From positions 62,001 to 126,000 of the forward strand of contig NZ_JAEMHL010000010.1 of assembly GCF_016458305.1 (NCBI RefSeq): 64,000 nucleotides of DNA. The letters are read 5' to 3'. The notes beneath the pieces were generated by a model. It did no database searches and was not told where the DNA came from. It saw nothing but the letters and a program-made list of their open reading frames with translations. Position numbers and translations under genes: made by a program. The stretch comes from Geomonas anaerohicana. GTDB taxonomy: Bacteria > Desulfobacterota > Desulfuromonadia > Geobacterales > Geobacteraceae. Positions 9,740 to 17,144 of this stretch are shown in pieces; positions within the stretch are counted from its first letter, which is position 1, and every line of letters starts with the position of its first letter.

Positions 9740-10515
9740 GGCTGTGGCTGCCGCGACAGCGCCTGCAGCGCCAGTTCGACCGCCAGCGCCAGCCGCTTGC
9801 CCGCCCTGCGTGTATTCCCTGCCAGCCTGATCAGTTGCGGAATCAAGAACGGCCGCTTTGCGATGGTCCAGGCCACCCGCCACGGGACCAGGTGCAGGTC
9901 GGCGTCGCAGAACTCCTCGATGGCAAACCCGAGCTCCTCGTCGGCCGCGTCGCTCACCCCCCGGATCGCCACCAGCGGTATCCCCGCAGACTGTGCCTGT
10001 TCGAGTACCGCCGCCGTCTCCATTTCGAGCAGCGGCAGCGGCGTGCTCCCCCCCAGCCGGCTCCCCATCTCGGTCTTGCTCCTGATGCCGCAGGCGGTGA
10101 TGAAACCGCCGCGCCGCAGCTGCAGACCCACCTTGGCGCAGTGGTCCTGCACCAGGGACGCCAGGGCGGCGTCGGGCTGCGGGAGCTCATGTAGAGTCGC
10201 CTGGTCCAGGCGGAAGACGCGGTCCGCCAGCACCAGTTCGCCGACCTCCAGGCCGGCCAGGACCGCACCGCCGAAACCGAAGTTGAGGATGGCGTCCGGT
10301 GCGGCGTGCCTGATCAGCGCCCTGGTCGCCGCCGCAGCCTGCGCCGGTCCCATGCCGGACTCGATCAGGTAGACCAGGCTGCCGTTCACGGGGAAGCGGT
10401 ACAGGTTGCGCCCGTCGATGTTGCCCCGGGCATACCCTTTTATGCGCGCCAACACCGGCGCAATCTCCTGGGGCATGGCAGCCACGACACCCAGGCTTTT
10501 GTTTTCCTTGGCCAT
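9736..10515 (-). CDS. hpnG: hopanoid-associated nucleosidase/phosphorylase HpnG
   Basis: Nucleoside phosphorylase-fold protein. HpnG of hopanoid producers removes adenine from adenosylhopane to give ribosylhopane. The 259-residue product shows the MTA/SAH-nucleosidase pattern: VVAAMPQEIAPV at the N-terminus, the glycine-rich LNFGFGGAVL, and LEMETAAVLEQAQ followed by IRGVSDAADEE, whose acidic residues handle the purine ring and ribose. The hopanoid role is inferred from the divergent hpnJ-hpnK genes; a plain MTA/SAH nucleosidase is the alternative. Ribosome site GGGAGAA. The gene converges on ptsI with a shared CTAG at the two stops. Confidence 0.8.
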   Translation of the reverse strand: MAKENKSLGVVAAMPQEIAPVLARIKGYARGNIDGRNLYRFPVNGSLVYLIESGMGPAQAAAATRALIRHAAPDAILNFGFGGAVLAGLEVGELVLADRVFRLDQATLHELPQPDAALASLVQDHCAKVGLQLRRGGFITACGIRSKTEMGSRLGGSTPLPLLEMETAAVLEQAQSAGIPLVAIRGVSDAADEELGFAIEEFCDADLHLVPWRVAWTIAKRPFLIPQLIRLAGNTRRAGKRLALAVELALQALSRQPQP

Positions 10516-10597
10516 TTTGGTTCTCCCTTTCGACCGGTCACTTTATCAGAGGGGAGCCGCCACCGCAACGCTTTCCCGGGCTAAAGGCCGGTTCACC

Positions 10598-10626
10598 TTG
10601 ACAAAAGGGGGGCGCCGTCTTATAGT
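10598..10626 (+). promoter_or_regulatory. sigma-70 promoter for hpnJ
   Basis: TTGACA (10598-10603), a 17-bp spacer and TATAGT (10621-10626), a near-consensus promoter about 44 nt upstream of the hpnJ start. Confidence 0.75.
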
Positions 10627-10669
10627 CAGGCTTCTTTTTTGGGTGTGACGATATTAATCTGGAGGGTGT

Positions 10670-12091
10670 ATGAAGCCGTTGTTTTTGAACCCGCCGACCT
10701 TCGAAGATTTTGACGGAGGTGCCGGTGCGCGCTACCAGGCCTCGCGCGAGGTAACCTCTTTCTGGTTCCCCGGCTGGCTCACCTATCCGGCCGGGATGAT
10801 CGAAGGGTCCCGCGTCGTCGACGCGCCGGTGCAGCGCCTGGACCTCGATGCCTGCCTCGATATAGCCAAAGATTACGACATGGTGGTGATGTACACCTCC
10901 ACCCCGACGCTGGCCATCGACGTGGAGACCGCGCGCCGGGTCAAGGCGCAGAAGCCCGGCACGGTGACGGTGCTGACCGGCCCCCACGTGAGCATCCTCC
11001 CCGAGGAGAGCCTCCGTTTCGCCGCCGGCGCGGTCGACATCGTCTGCCGCGGCGAGTTCGACTATTCCACCAAGGAGTTGTGCGAAGGCAAACCGTGGGA
11101 AGAGGTGGAAGGCATCAGCTTTGTCAAAGAGGGCAAGGTGGTGCACACCAAAGACCGCGCTCCCATCGCCGACCTGGACGCGCTTCCCTTCGCCAGCAAG
11201 GTCTACCTACGCGACCTCCCCATCGACGAATACGTGATCCCGCATTTCCGGCATCCCTACGTCTCCATCTATGCCAGCCGCGGCTGCCCCTCGCGCTGCA
11301 TCTACTGCCTGTGGCCGCAGACCTTCTCCGGGCGCACCCTGAGAAAAAGAAGCCCGCAGAACGTGTACGAAGAGGTGAAGTGGATCAAGGAGAACCTCCC
11401 CTACGTGAAGGACATCTCCTTCGACGACGACACCTTCACCGCGGACAAGCAGCACGCCATCGCCATCGCCAGGCTGATCAAGCCCCTGAACGTCTCCTGG
11501 GTGATCAACGCCCGCGCCAACTGCGACTACGAGACCCTGAAGGAGCTGCGCGACGCCGGCATGCACCACGTGGTGGTCGGCTACGAGTCCGGCAACGAGC
11601 TGATCCTCAAGAACATCAAGAAGGGGGTCACCAAGGCGCAGGCGATCGAGTTCACCAGGAACTGCAAGAAGCTGGGCATCACCGTGCACGGCGCCTTCGT
11701 CTTGGGGCTTCCCGGCGAGACCAAGGAGACCATCAAGGAAACCATCGCCTACGCCATCGACCTCGACCTGACCTCGATCCAGGTGTCCCTGGCCTCCCCG
11801 TATCCCGGTACCGAGTTCTACCAGATGGCCAAGGAGAACGGCTGGATCGCCTCCGACAGCTTCCTCGACGAGACCGGGCACCAGAAGTGCGTCATCAACT
11901 ACCCCGATCTCACCAACCAGGAGATCTTCGACGCCGTGGAGCTGTTCTACAACAAGTTCTACTTCCGTCCCCGCTACATAGCGCGCAGCATTTTCAGCAT
12001 GCTGGTTGATTCCCAGGTGCGTCGCAAGCTACTCAAGGAAGGCGCCCAGTACCTGAGCTACATGAGAAAGCGCAAGCAGGCCGCCTGCTAA
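10670..12091 (+). CDS. hpnJ: hopanoid radical SAM protein HpnJ
   Basis: B12-binding-type radical SAM enzyme. In Burkholderia, HpnJ is implicated in contracting the glucosamine ring on bacteriohopanetetrol to the cyclitol ether. The 473-residue protein opens with FLNPPTFEDFDGGAGARYQA, close to the known HpnJ N-terminus. It has a cobalamin-type domain (residues about 60-170), the radical SAM cysteines in RGCPSRCIYCLW (C206, C210, C213) and the FDDDTF strand. Ribosome site GGAGGG precedes the ATG. It is followed by hpnK after a 113-nt palindromic spacer. Together these indicate production of composite hopanoids. Confidence 0.92.
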   Translation: MKPLFLNPPTFEDFDGGAGARYQASREVTSFWFPGWLTYPAGMIEGSRVVDAPVQRLDLDACLDIAKDYDMVVMYTSTPTLAIDVETARRVKAQKPGTVTVLTGPHVSILPEESLRFAAGAVDIVCRGEFDYSTKELCEGKPWEEVEGISFVKEGKVVHTKDRAPIADLDALPFASKVYLRDLPIDEYVIPHFRHPYVSIYASRGCPSRCIYCLWPQTFSGRTLRKRSPQNVYEEVKWIKENLPYVKDISFDDDTFTADKQHAIAIARLIKPLNVSWVINARANCDYETLKELRDAGMHHVVVGYESGNELILKNIKKGVTKAQAIEFTRNCKKLGITVHGAFVLGLPGETKETIKETIAYAIDLDLTSIQVSLASPYPGTEFYQMAKENGWIASDSFLDETGHQKCVINYPDLTNQEIFDAVELFYNKFYFRPRYIARSIFSMLVDSQVRRKLLKEGAQYLSYMRKRKQAAC

Positions 12092-12094
12092 TGT

Positions 12095-12188
12095 CCTCCC
12101 TCCCCCGGAGGGGGAGGGGCGGGGAGGGGGAAGCTGTGCTGCTGCCTGAATTTCCCCCCCTCCCGACCTCCCCCCTCCGGGGGGAGAA
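12095..12188. repeat. inverted CTCCC/GGAGGGGG repeats in the hpnJ-hpnK spacer
   Basis: A palindromic left unit (CCTCCCTCCCCCGGAGGGGG region, 12095-12132) is repeated in inverse orientation at about 12151-12188, forming a composite palindrome that fills the spacer. A sequence of the same general style occurs at 31615-31653. Confidence 0.65.
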
Positions 12189-12204
12189 GGTACCCGGGTT
12201 CCGT

Positions 12205-13071
12205 ATGAAAGAGATAATCCTTAACGCCGACGACTTCGGCCTGAGCGCCGGGGCCAACCGCGGCATCATCAAGGCCTGGCAGGAAGGGATGCTCACCAGC
12301 ACCTCGCTCATGGTGGGGGGCGACGCCTTCGAGGAGGCGGCCGCCTTCGCCCGGGCCAACCCTGCCCTGCAGGTGGGGCTGCACCTCACCCTGGTCCAGG
12401 GGAGCGCGGTCCTGGAGCAGGGGGGATTGCCTGCGCTGACCGACGCGGCAGGGGAGTTCACCGACGACCCGGTGCTGGCGGGGATGCGCTACTTCTTCCT
12501 CAAGGGCCTGAGGAAAAAGCTGCGCCTGGAGATCGACGCGCAACTGGCCAGGTGCCGGGATGCCGGCGTCGAGCTTTCCCACGTCGACGGCCATCTCAAC
12601 ATCCACATGCACCCGGTGGTGTTCGACATCCTCTGCGAGCTGATGCCAGGCTACGGCATCAAAAGCTTTCGCCTCACCAGGGAGAACCTGCCGGCGAACC
12701 TCGCCCTGGACAAGACGCGACTGGTAGGAAAGTGCGCCGACGCCTTCATCTTCGCCCGTCTGGCCGACCGTTGCCGTCCGCGGCTGGAGCGGCTCGGCAT
12801 CGGCTACGCGCGCGAGGTGAAGGGGCTGCTCAGTTCCGGCCACATGACCGAGGCGTACCTGCTGCAGGCATTGGACGGTGTGGGGGAAGGGCTTACCGAG
12901 ATCTACTTCCATCCCGGCTGCCATCCCTGCACCACGCTGAAGCGTCGCATGCCCGATTACCAGCACGAAGCGGAACTGGCGGCCCTGACCAGCCCGCGGG
13001 TAAGGGAGAAACTGGCGGCAGGCGGGATCAGATTGAGAAACTATCGCGGAGAGGAAAAGACGTATGTTTAA
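12205..13071 (+). CDS. hpnK: hopanoid-associated deacetylase HpnK (YdjC family)
   Basis: YdjC-fold carbohydrate deacetylase. HpnK is assigned to removing acetyl from N-acetylglucosaminyl-bacteriohopanetetrol before HpnJ acts. The 288-residue product starts MKEIILNADDFGLS, with the metal-binding Asp-Asp pair. LHLTLVQGSA and SHVDGHLNIHMHP follow and carry the family histidines, and FHPGCHP lies near the end. The open frame extends back to 12091, but that stretch is repeat DNA; ATG 12205 matches the family N-terminus. The end overlaps the next gene by 8 nt. Confidence 0.9.
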   Translation: MKEIILNADDFGLSAGANRGIIKAWQEGMLTSTSLMVGGDAFEEAAAFARANPALQVGLHLTLVQGSAVLEQGGLPALTDAAGEFTDDPVLAGMRYFFLKGLRKKLRLEIDAQLARCRDAGVELSHVDGHLNIHMHPVVFDILCELMPGYGIKSFRLTRENLPANLALDKTRLVGKCADAFIFARLADRCRPRLERLGIGYAREVKGLLSSGHMTEAYLLQALDGVGEGLTEIYFHPGCHPCTTLKRRMPDYQHEAELAALTSPRVREKLAAGGIRLRNYRGEEKTYV

Positions 13072-13444
13072 GACCGTAGTGGTCATGCTGGCGGCGGTCA
13101 CGGCCGGTACCATAGGGGACCTGCTGCTGGCCAGCGGCATGAAGGAACTGGGCGACATCTCCACCATGAACCTGAGGGGGATCATGAGGGTCGCCGTGCA
13201 GGCGCTCACCACCCCCAAGCTGGTGTTCGGCACCGCGATGCTGGCCGTCTTCTTCTTCCTCTGGCTCGCCGTCCTCTCCTGGGAAGACCTGTCGGTGGCC
13301 CTCCCCATGCAGGCCCTGAACTACATACTGGTCGCTTTCCTGTCCCAGTACTTTCTGCACGAGGTGGTGAGTCCGCTGCGCTGGGCGGGGACCGTGCTGG
13401 TCGCCATCGGCGTAATCATGATCACCAAGAGCAGCGGCGCCTAA
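13064..13444 (+). CDS. small EamA/SMR-type membrane protein
   Basis: Half-size drug/metabolite-transporter-fold protein of 126 residues with about four membrane segments (residues about 3-22, 45-66, 72-92 and 101-121). The ending WAGTVLVAIGVIMITKSS is typical of EamA halves. It overlaps hpnK by 8 nt and is clearly co-translated, so a role in moving a hopanoid or aminosugar lipid intermediate across the membrane is a reasonable guess. No direct evidence for the substrate is visible. Confidence 0.8.
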   Translation: MFKTVVVMLAAVTAGTIGDLLLASGMKELGDISTMNLRGIMRVAVQALTTPKLVFGTAMLAVFFFLWLAVLSWEDLSVALPMQALNYILVAFLSQYFLHEVVSPLRWAGTVLVAIGVIMITKSSGA

Positions 13445-13463
13445 ACCTCCGTATCGTCCACCT

Positions 13464-13487
13464 GTAGGGGCGAATAATCATTCGCCC
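13464..13487. repeat. short palindromic repeat, copy 1
   Basis: Perfect arms GGGCGAAT and ATTCGCCC around AATC. A near-identical copy lies at 19331-19355. Short palindromes of this look are scattered through intergenic DNA of many bacteria. Confidence 0.75.
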
Positions 13488-13617
13488 AATCCCCTCGCTC
13501 CACGACAACCTCCCCCGTCGACTGCCCCGATTCCGACTGCATCGCGTGTGAAATGGCTAACATTAGGTAATCCCTAACTTTTTTCTCTTGAAAAAAAATA
13601 TCGCGAGGGGCTAATCT

Positions 13618-14379
13618 GTGGACATGAAAATTTCAGCCTTATTGTCCTTTTTCGCACTTCTGATACTTTCCGCCCTTCCTGCCTACGCCATGAACCCCAA
13701 CGAAAAGCTGGTCTACGACGTCAGTTGGACCGGGATCAAGGCGGGGGTCACGACCCAGGAGCTCAGCACCAAGGGAAGCGAACTCCACATCGTCACCACT
13801 ACCCGCTCCACGCCGTGGCTGGACACCTTCTTCCGGGTGGAGGACCGTGCCGAGTCCGTGGTGGTGCGCGGCAGCGGCGACCGCTTCGGCTTTCCCAAGT
13901 ATTTCCGCAACAAGATCAGCGAGGGAAACCACCGGCGCCTGAAGGAGGCCAGGTTCGACCAGCAGAAGCTCAAGGTCGAATCGAAGGATCTCCTGCACAA
14001 GACCCAGCGCGTCGACGACATCAGCGCCACCACCTATGATCCGCTTTCCATCGTCTACTACGTCCGCACCCTCGACCTGGTCCCCGGGCGCTCCCTGTTC
14101 GTGGACATCTACGACTGCAAGAAGCTGTGGAACACCGAGGTGAAGGTGCTCAAGCGGGAGGAGATCGAGACGCCGGTGGGGCGGTTCAAGACCATCGTGG
14201 TACAGCCCATGATGAAGGCCGACGGTTTCTTCGCCCGGACTGGTGAGGTCAAAGTCTGGCTCACCGATGATGCCCTCAAGATACCGGTGATGGTCTCGAC
14301 CAAGGTGAAGATAGGCAAGATAAAGGCCGTCCTGACCGGCGGGAGTTACTGGCCGCAGGCGACCACAAAGGCAGATTAA
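13618..14379 (+). CDS. exported DUF3108 protein
   Basis: Unknown-function periplasmic protein of the DUF3108 family. The 253-residue product begins with a signal peptide (ISALLSFFALLILSALPAYA), followed by the family opening NEKLVYDVSWTGIKAG. Later hallmarks are VPGRSLFVDIYDCKK and the closing WLTDDALKIPVMVSTKVKIG. I chose GTG 13618 because GAGGGG lies 7 nt upstream; ATG 13624 is possible. Its last codons and stop (TAA at 14377) form the start of the shared 3' element described in the findings, and an intrinsic terminator follows. Confidence 0.85.
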   Translation: MDMKISALLSFFALLILSALPAYAMNPNEKLVYDVSWTGIKAGVTTQELSTKGSELHIVTTTRSTPWLDTFFRVEDRAESVVVRGSGDRFGFPKYFRNKISEGNHRRLKEARFDQQKLKVESKDLLHKTQRVDDISATTYDPLSIVYYVRTLDLVPGRSLFVDIYDCKKLWNTEVKVLKREEIETPVGRFKTIVVQPMMKADGFFARTGEVKVWLTDDALKIPVMVSTKVKIGKIKAVLTGGSYWPQATTKAD

Positions 14380-14403
14380 GACCAAGATAAAGATTTAGAA
14401 AAA
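14371..14403 (+). repeat. 3'-end hexamer element, copy A
   Basis: GCAGATTAAGAC (14371-14382) contains the DUF3108 stop codon and is followed by purine-rich hexamers (CAAGAT, AAAGAT, TTAGAA) leading into the terminator at 14407. Confidence 0.75.
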
Positions 14404-14406
14404 GAG

Positions 14407-14441
14407 AGAGGCAAGGCGCCACATGGCCCTTGCCTCTTTTT
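14407..14441. terminator. bidirectional terminator between DUF3108 gene and asnS
   Basis: A 10-bp perfect stem (AGAGGCAAGG 14407-14416 with 14428-14437) is followed by TTTTT on the plus strand and preceded by an A-rich run, so it serves both convergent genes. Confidence 0.88.
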
Positions 14442-14496
14442 GTTGCTGCTCCCAGCTGAATCCCTCCCTTACCAGCGAAGGCCGGAAGGGGGGGGG

Positions 14497-15882
14497 CTAA
14501 AACTCCGCATGGCGCGGTGTCCTGGGGAACGGGATCACGTCCCTGATGTTCTCCATCCCGGTGAGGTACATGATCAGCCGCTCGAAGCCGAGCCCGAAAC
14601 CCGCGTGCGGTGTCGAGCCCCAGCGCCTGGTGTCGAGATACCAGGAGAGCGATTCCGGTGCGATGCCCGTCTCCAGCATGCGCTGCTCCAAAAGCTCCAG
14701 GCGCTCCTCGCGCTGACTCCCGCCGATTATCTCGCCCACCTTGGGCACCAGCAGGTCCATGGCGGCGACCGTCTTGCCGTCGTCGTTCTGCCGCATGTAG
14801 AAGGCTTTGATGTCCTTCGGGTAGTTGATGATGAAGACCGGCCCGCCCACCACCTGCTCGGTCAGGTACCGCTCGTGCTCGGATTGCAGGTCGAGCCCCC
14901 ATTCCACCGGGAACTGGAACGATACCGGCGCCTTCTTGAGCCGTTCGATCGCCTCGCCGTAGTCCATGCGGGCGAAGGAGGCCTGGGCGACCGCCTCGAT
15001 GCGCTGGATCAGCCCCTTGTCGATCTGGGTATTGAAGAAGTTCATGTCTTCGCCGCAGTTGTCCAGCGCGAAGCGGCACAGCCTCTTGAAAAAGGCCTCG
15101 GCCAGGTCGGCGTCGTCGGCGAGGTCGGCAAAGGCCATCTCCGGTTCGATCATCCAGAATTCGGCCGCATGCCGGGCGGTGTTGGAGTTCTCGGCGCGAA
15201 AGGTCGGCCCGAAGGTGTAGATGTCGGAGAAGGCCTGTGCGAACAGTTCCCCCTCCAACTGGCCGCTCACGGTGAGCCCGGTGGCGGTGGCGAAGAAGTC
15301 CCGGGAGAAATCGATTGCGCCATCCACCAGCGGCGGGTGGGCGAGGTCGAGCGTGGTGACCCGGAACAGTTCCCCGGCTCCCTCGCAGTCGTTACCGGTA
15401 ATGATCGGGGTGTGCACGTAGAGGAAGCCGCGTTCGGCGAAGAAACGGTGCACCTCCTGGGCCAGTGCCGAGCGCACCCGGAACACCGCGCCGAAGGTGT
15501 TGCTGCGCACCCTGAGATGCGCGATGGTGCGCAGGTACTCGAAGGTGTGCCGCTTCTTCTGCATCGGGTACTCCTGGTCCGCGCCACCAACCACCTCGAT
15601 CTGCTGCGCCTTCAGCTCCAGAGCCTGGCCTGCTGCCGGCGATTCCTGCAGCAGCCCGGTGACCGCAAGGGCGCTGCCGGTGCCGATGCCGGTGATCACC
15701 TCGTAATTCGCGAGATCCGGCTCGACAACCACCTGGATCCCGGAGAGGCAGGAACCATCGTTCAAGGAGATGAAGGTTACCTCCTTGCTGTTTCTGACCG
15801 TGCGTGCCCACCCTTTGACGAGGATGGTGCTGCCGGCTTTACCTGTTTCCAGCGCCTGTTTCACCTTGGTTCTAGCAGTCAT
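14497..15882 (-). CDS. asnS: asparaginyl-tRNA synthetase
   Basis: Class IIb synthetase charging tRNA-Asn. The 461-residue protein has an N-terminal OB-fold anticodon-binding domain (about residues 18-105: VKGWARTVRNSKEVTFISLNDG), then the class II core with motif 2 (FRAENSNTARHAAEFWMIEPE) and motif 3 (GFGLGFERLIMYLTG), ending DVIPFPRTPRHAEF. The Asn-type pattern and length (about 460) distinguish it from aspartyl enzymes. It means direct Asn-tRNA charging is available. It has its own divergent promoter upstream at 15916-15944. Confidence 0.96.
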   Translation of the reverse strand: MTARTKVKQALETGKAGSTILVKGWARTVRNSKEVTFISLNDGSCLSGIQVVVEPDLANYEVITGIGTGSALAVTGLLQESPAAGQALELKAQQIEVVGGADQEYPMQKKRHTFEYLRTIAHLRVRSNTFGAVFRVRSALAQEVHRFFAERGFLYVHTPIITGNDCEGAGELFRVTTLDLAHPPLVDGAIDFSRDFFATATGLTVSGQLEGELFAQAFSDIYTFGPTFRAENSNTARHAAEFWMIEPEMAFADLADDADLAEAFFKRLCRFALDNCGEDMNFFNTQIDKGLIQRIEAVAQASFARMDYGEAIERLKKAPVSFQFPVEWGLDLQSEHERYLTEQVVGGPVFIINYPKDIKAFYMRQNDDGKTVAAMDLLVPKVGEIIGGSQREERLELLEQRMLETGIAPESLSWYLDTRRWGSTPHAGFGLGFERLIMYLTGMENIRDVIPFPRTPRHAEF

Positions 15883-15915
15883 GTGAACACCCCAGTGGTG
15901 GATTTTAAAGCATCA

Positions 15916-15944
15916 CTTATAGCATAGAGGGGGAGACTCGGCAA
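15916..15944 (-). promoter_or_regulatory. extended -10 promoter for asnS
   Basis: Read on the minus strand: TTGCCG, a 17-bp spacer, then TGC-TATAAG, an extended -10. It lies just upstream of asnS and back to back with the promoter of the PDZ gene. Confidence 0.55.
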
Positions 15945-15952
15945 AAGCATAG

Positions 15953-15979
15953 TTGACAGCCGTTAGGCTCTCGTATAAC
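15953..15979 (+). promoter_or_regulatory. promoter for the PDZ protein gene
   Basis: TTGACA (15953-15958) and TATAAC (15974-15979) with a short 15-bp spacer. The -10 ends 10 nt before the ATG at 15990, so the mRNA would have almost no leader, and no Shine-Dalgarno sequence is present. Confidence 0.45.
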
Positions 15980-15989
15980 TTCACTGGCC

Positions 15990-16373
15990 ATGATCAAGAC
16001 CCTGTGCGCCATACTGCTTTTCGCCCTGATCACCCTTCCGGCCCATGCCCAGACTGCCGCTCTCTTTGGTGGGGTCGGCATCGACGGCGTACCCAAGAGC
16101 GACGGCACCATCGTCGTGCGGCAACTGGTGGCAGGGGGACCGGCCCATTTGGCCGGTATCAAGGCCGGCGACATCATCACCCAGGTCGACGGCACCCCGA
16201 CCGCCGGCAGCGACTTCAAGTTCATCGTCGAGCGGCGCCTGCGCGGGCGGGCCGGGACCCCGGTCCTGATCCTGGTGCGGCGACCCGGCAACCCGAAGAC
16301 ACTCACGTTCAAGATGGTCCGCCGGCAATTGAAGGTTGGCGGCACCGCCAAAAAAGAAGCAAAGGGGGAGTGA
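15990..16373 (+). CDS. exported PDZ-domain protein
   Basis: Small periplasmic protein of 127 residues: a signal peptide (MIKTLCAILLFALITLPAHA) and a single PDZ domain (residues about 35-110) with the peptide-binding loop region GGPAHLAGIKAGDIITQVDG. There is no protease domain. It lies 2 nt upstream of an exported glutaredoxin-like gene, so the two are probably one transcript and may act together on periplasmic proteins; that is inference. The predicted mRNA leader is only a few nucleotides long. Confidence 0.82.
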   Translation: MIKTLCAILLFALITLPAHAQTAALFGGVGIDGVPKSDGTIVVRQLVAGGPAHLAGIKAGDIITQVDGTPTAGSDFKFIVERRLRGRAGTPVLILVRRPGNPKTLTFKMVRRQLKVGGTAKKEAKGE

Positions 16374-16375
16374 AC

Positions 16376-16744
16376 ATGCGCATCCTGTTGACCGCAATCC
16401 TGGCCGTTTCCCTGCTGGCCCCGGCAGCCGGGGTCGGCGCCGAGCAACTCCCGCAGAGCCCGCTGGGGAGCCACAGCGTGCAGACCAAGTATCCCAAGAT
16501 CGTCCTCTTCTCCACCTCCTGGTGCCCCCATTGCCGGGCCGCCAAGGAGTACTTCACCAGGAACAACATCCCCTTCATCAACCGGGACGTTGAAATCGAC
16601 AGTGCCGCCATGGAATTAGTCACCGGCAAGTACAAGAGCCAGGGTGTTCCGGTCATCGTGATCGGAGACGATGCTAAAGTGCTGAAAGGGTTTGATCAAC
16701 TCCGCTTTGAAAAGGCGCTCGACGAGGTCCGCAAGAAGAAATAG
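16376..16744 (+). CDS. exported glutaredoxin-like protein
   Basis: Periplasmic thioredoxin-fold protein of 122 residues with a signal peptide (about residues 1-22) and the redox motif SWCPHC (C50 and C53), followed by the glutaredoxin-type GVPVIVIGDDAKVLKGFD, which includes the cis-proline. The start has a good ribosome site (AAGGGGGAG). It follows the PDZ gene by 2 nt. Redox active-site spacing CPHC resembles DsbA-like oxidoreductases, whereas the rest resembles glutaredoxin. The substrate is unknown. Confidence 0.85.
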   Translation: MRILLTAILAVSLLAPAAGVGAEQLPQSPLGSHSVQTKYPKIVLFSTSWCPHCRAAKEYFTRNNIPFINRDVEIDSAAMELVTGKYKSQGVPVIVIGDDAKVLKGFDQLRFEKALDEVRKKK

Positions 16745-16779
16745 CGGCACATATACCTGCCGCGGGAGAAAAGGAAAGG

Positions 16780-16808
16780 GGAAGCGCAACGGTGCTTCCT
16801 TTTTTTTT
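16780..16808 (+). terminator. intrinsic terminator after the glutaredoxin-like gene
   Basis: An 8-bp stem (GGAAGCGC with GTGCTTCC, one G-T pair) around AACG is followed by nine T residues. Confidence 0.92.
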
Positions 16809-16980
16809 GCAGTGATGGTCGCGTTCCGGAATGGGCTCAGGTGGCCATGTTACCCCACCGGGGTCACTCCTGAAAGAAGGATGTTATCCGGGCGTTTTCT
16901 TCACTGTTTCAAGGCGAAAACAAACCTGGTTTTTGCGGCTTGGGGTGGAGTTGAATGATTTCGATGGGTTGGATAAAGAA

Positions 16981-17101
16981 AAAACAAGTTTGATTTTCAA
17001 AAAATCAAGTTTGGTTTTCAGAAGAACGAATCTGGTTTTTCAAAACTTCCAGTTTGCCTTTCCATAAACGAGTCTCGTTTTCCAAAAAGCAGCGTGGTTC
17101 C
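16981..17101. repeat. degenerate tandem repeat, 18-22 bp units
   Basis: Six consecutive units resemble AAAAACNAGTTTGGTTTTC, starting at about 16981, 16999, 17020, 17042, 17064 and 17084. A lone related unit occurs at 16915-16935. The rest of the 400-nt spacer 16745-17144 shows no gene beyond the terminator at 16780. Confidence 0.7.
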
Positions 17102-17144
17102 AGGTGAAAGCAGACCGCGTCGCGGGACCTTTGGGGGGATGTTG

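Noticed and set aside
16831-17067. Plus-strand open frame over the degenerate repeat with KxSLVF-type heptads
   Set aside because: No ribosome site and it follows a terminator. The heptads simply mirror the 21-bp DNA repeat.
16981-17101. Possible CRISPR array
   Set aside because: Units are contiguous with no spacers and have diverged from one another; no cas genes are in the window.
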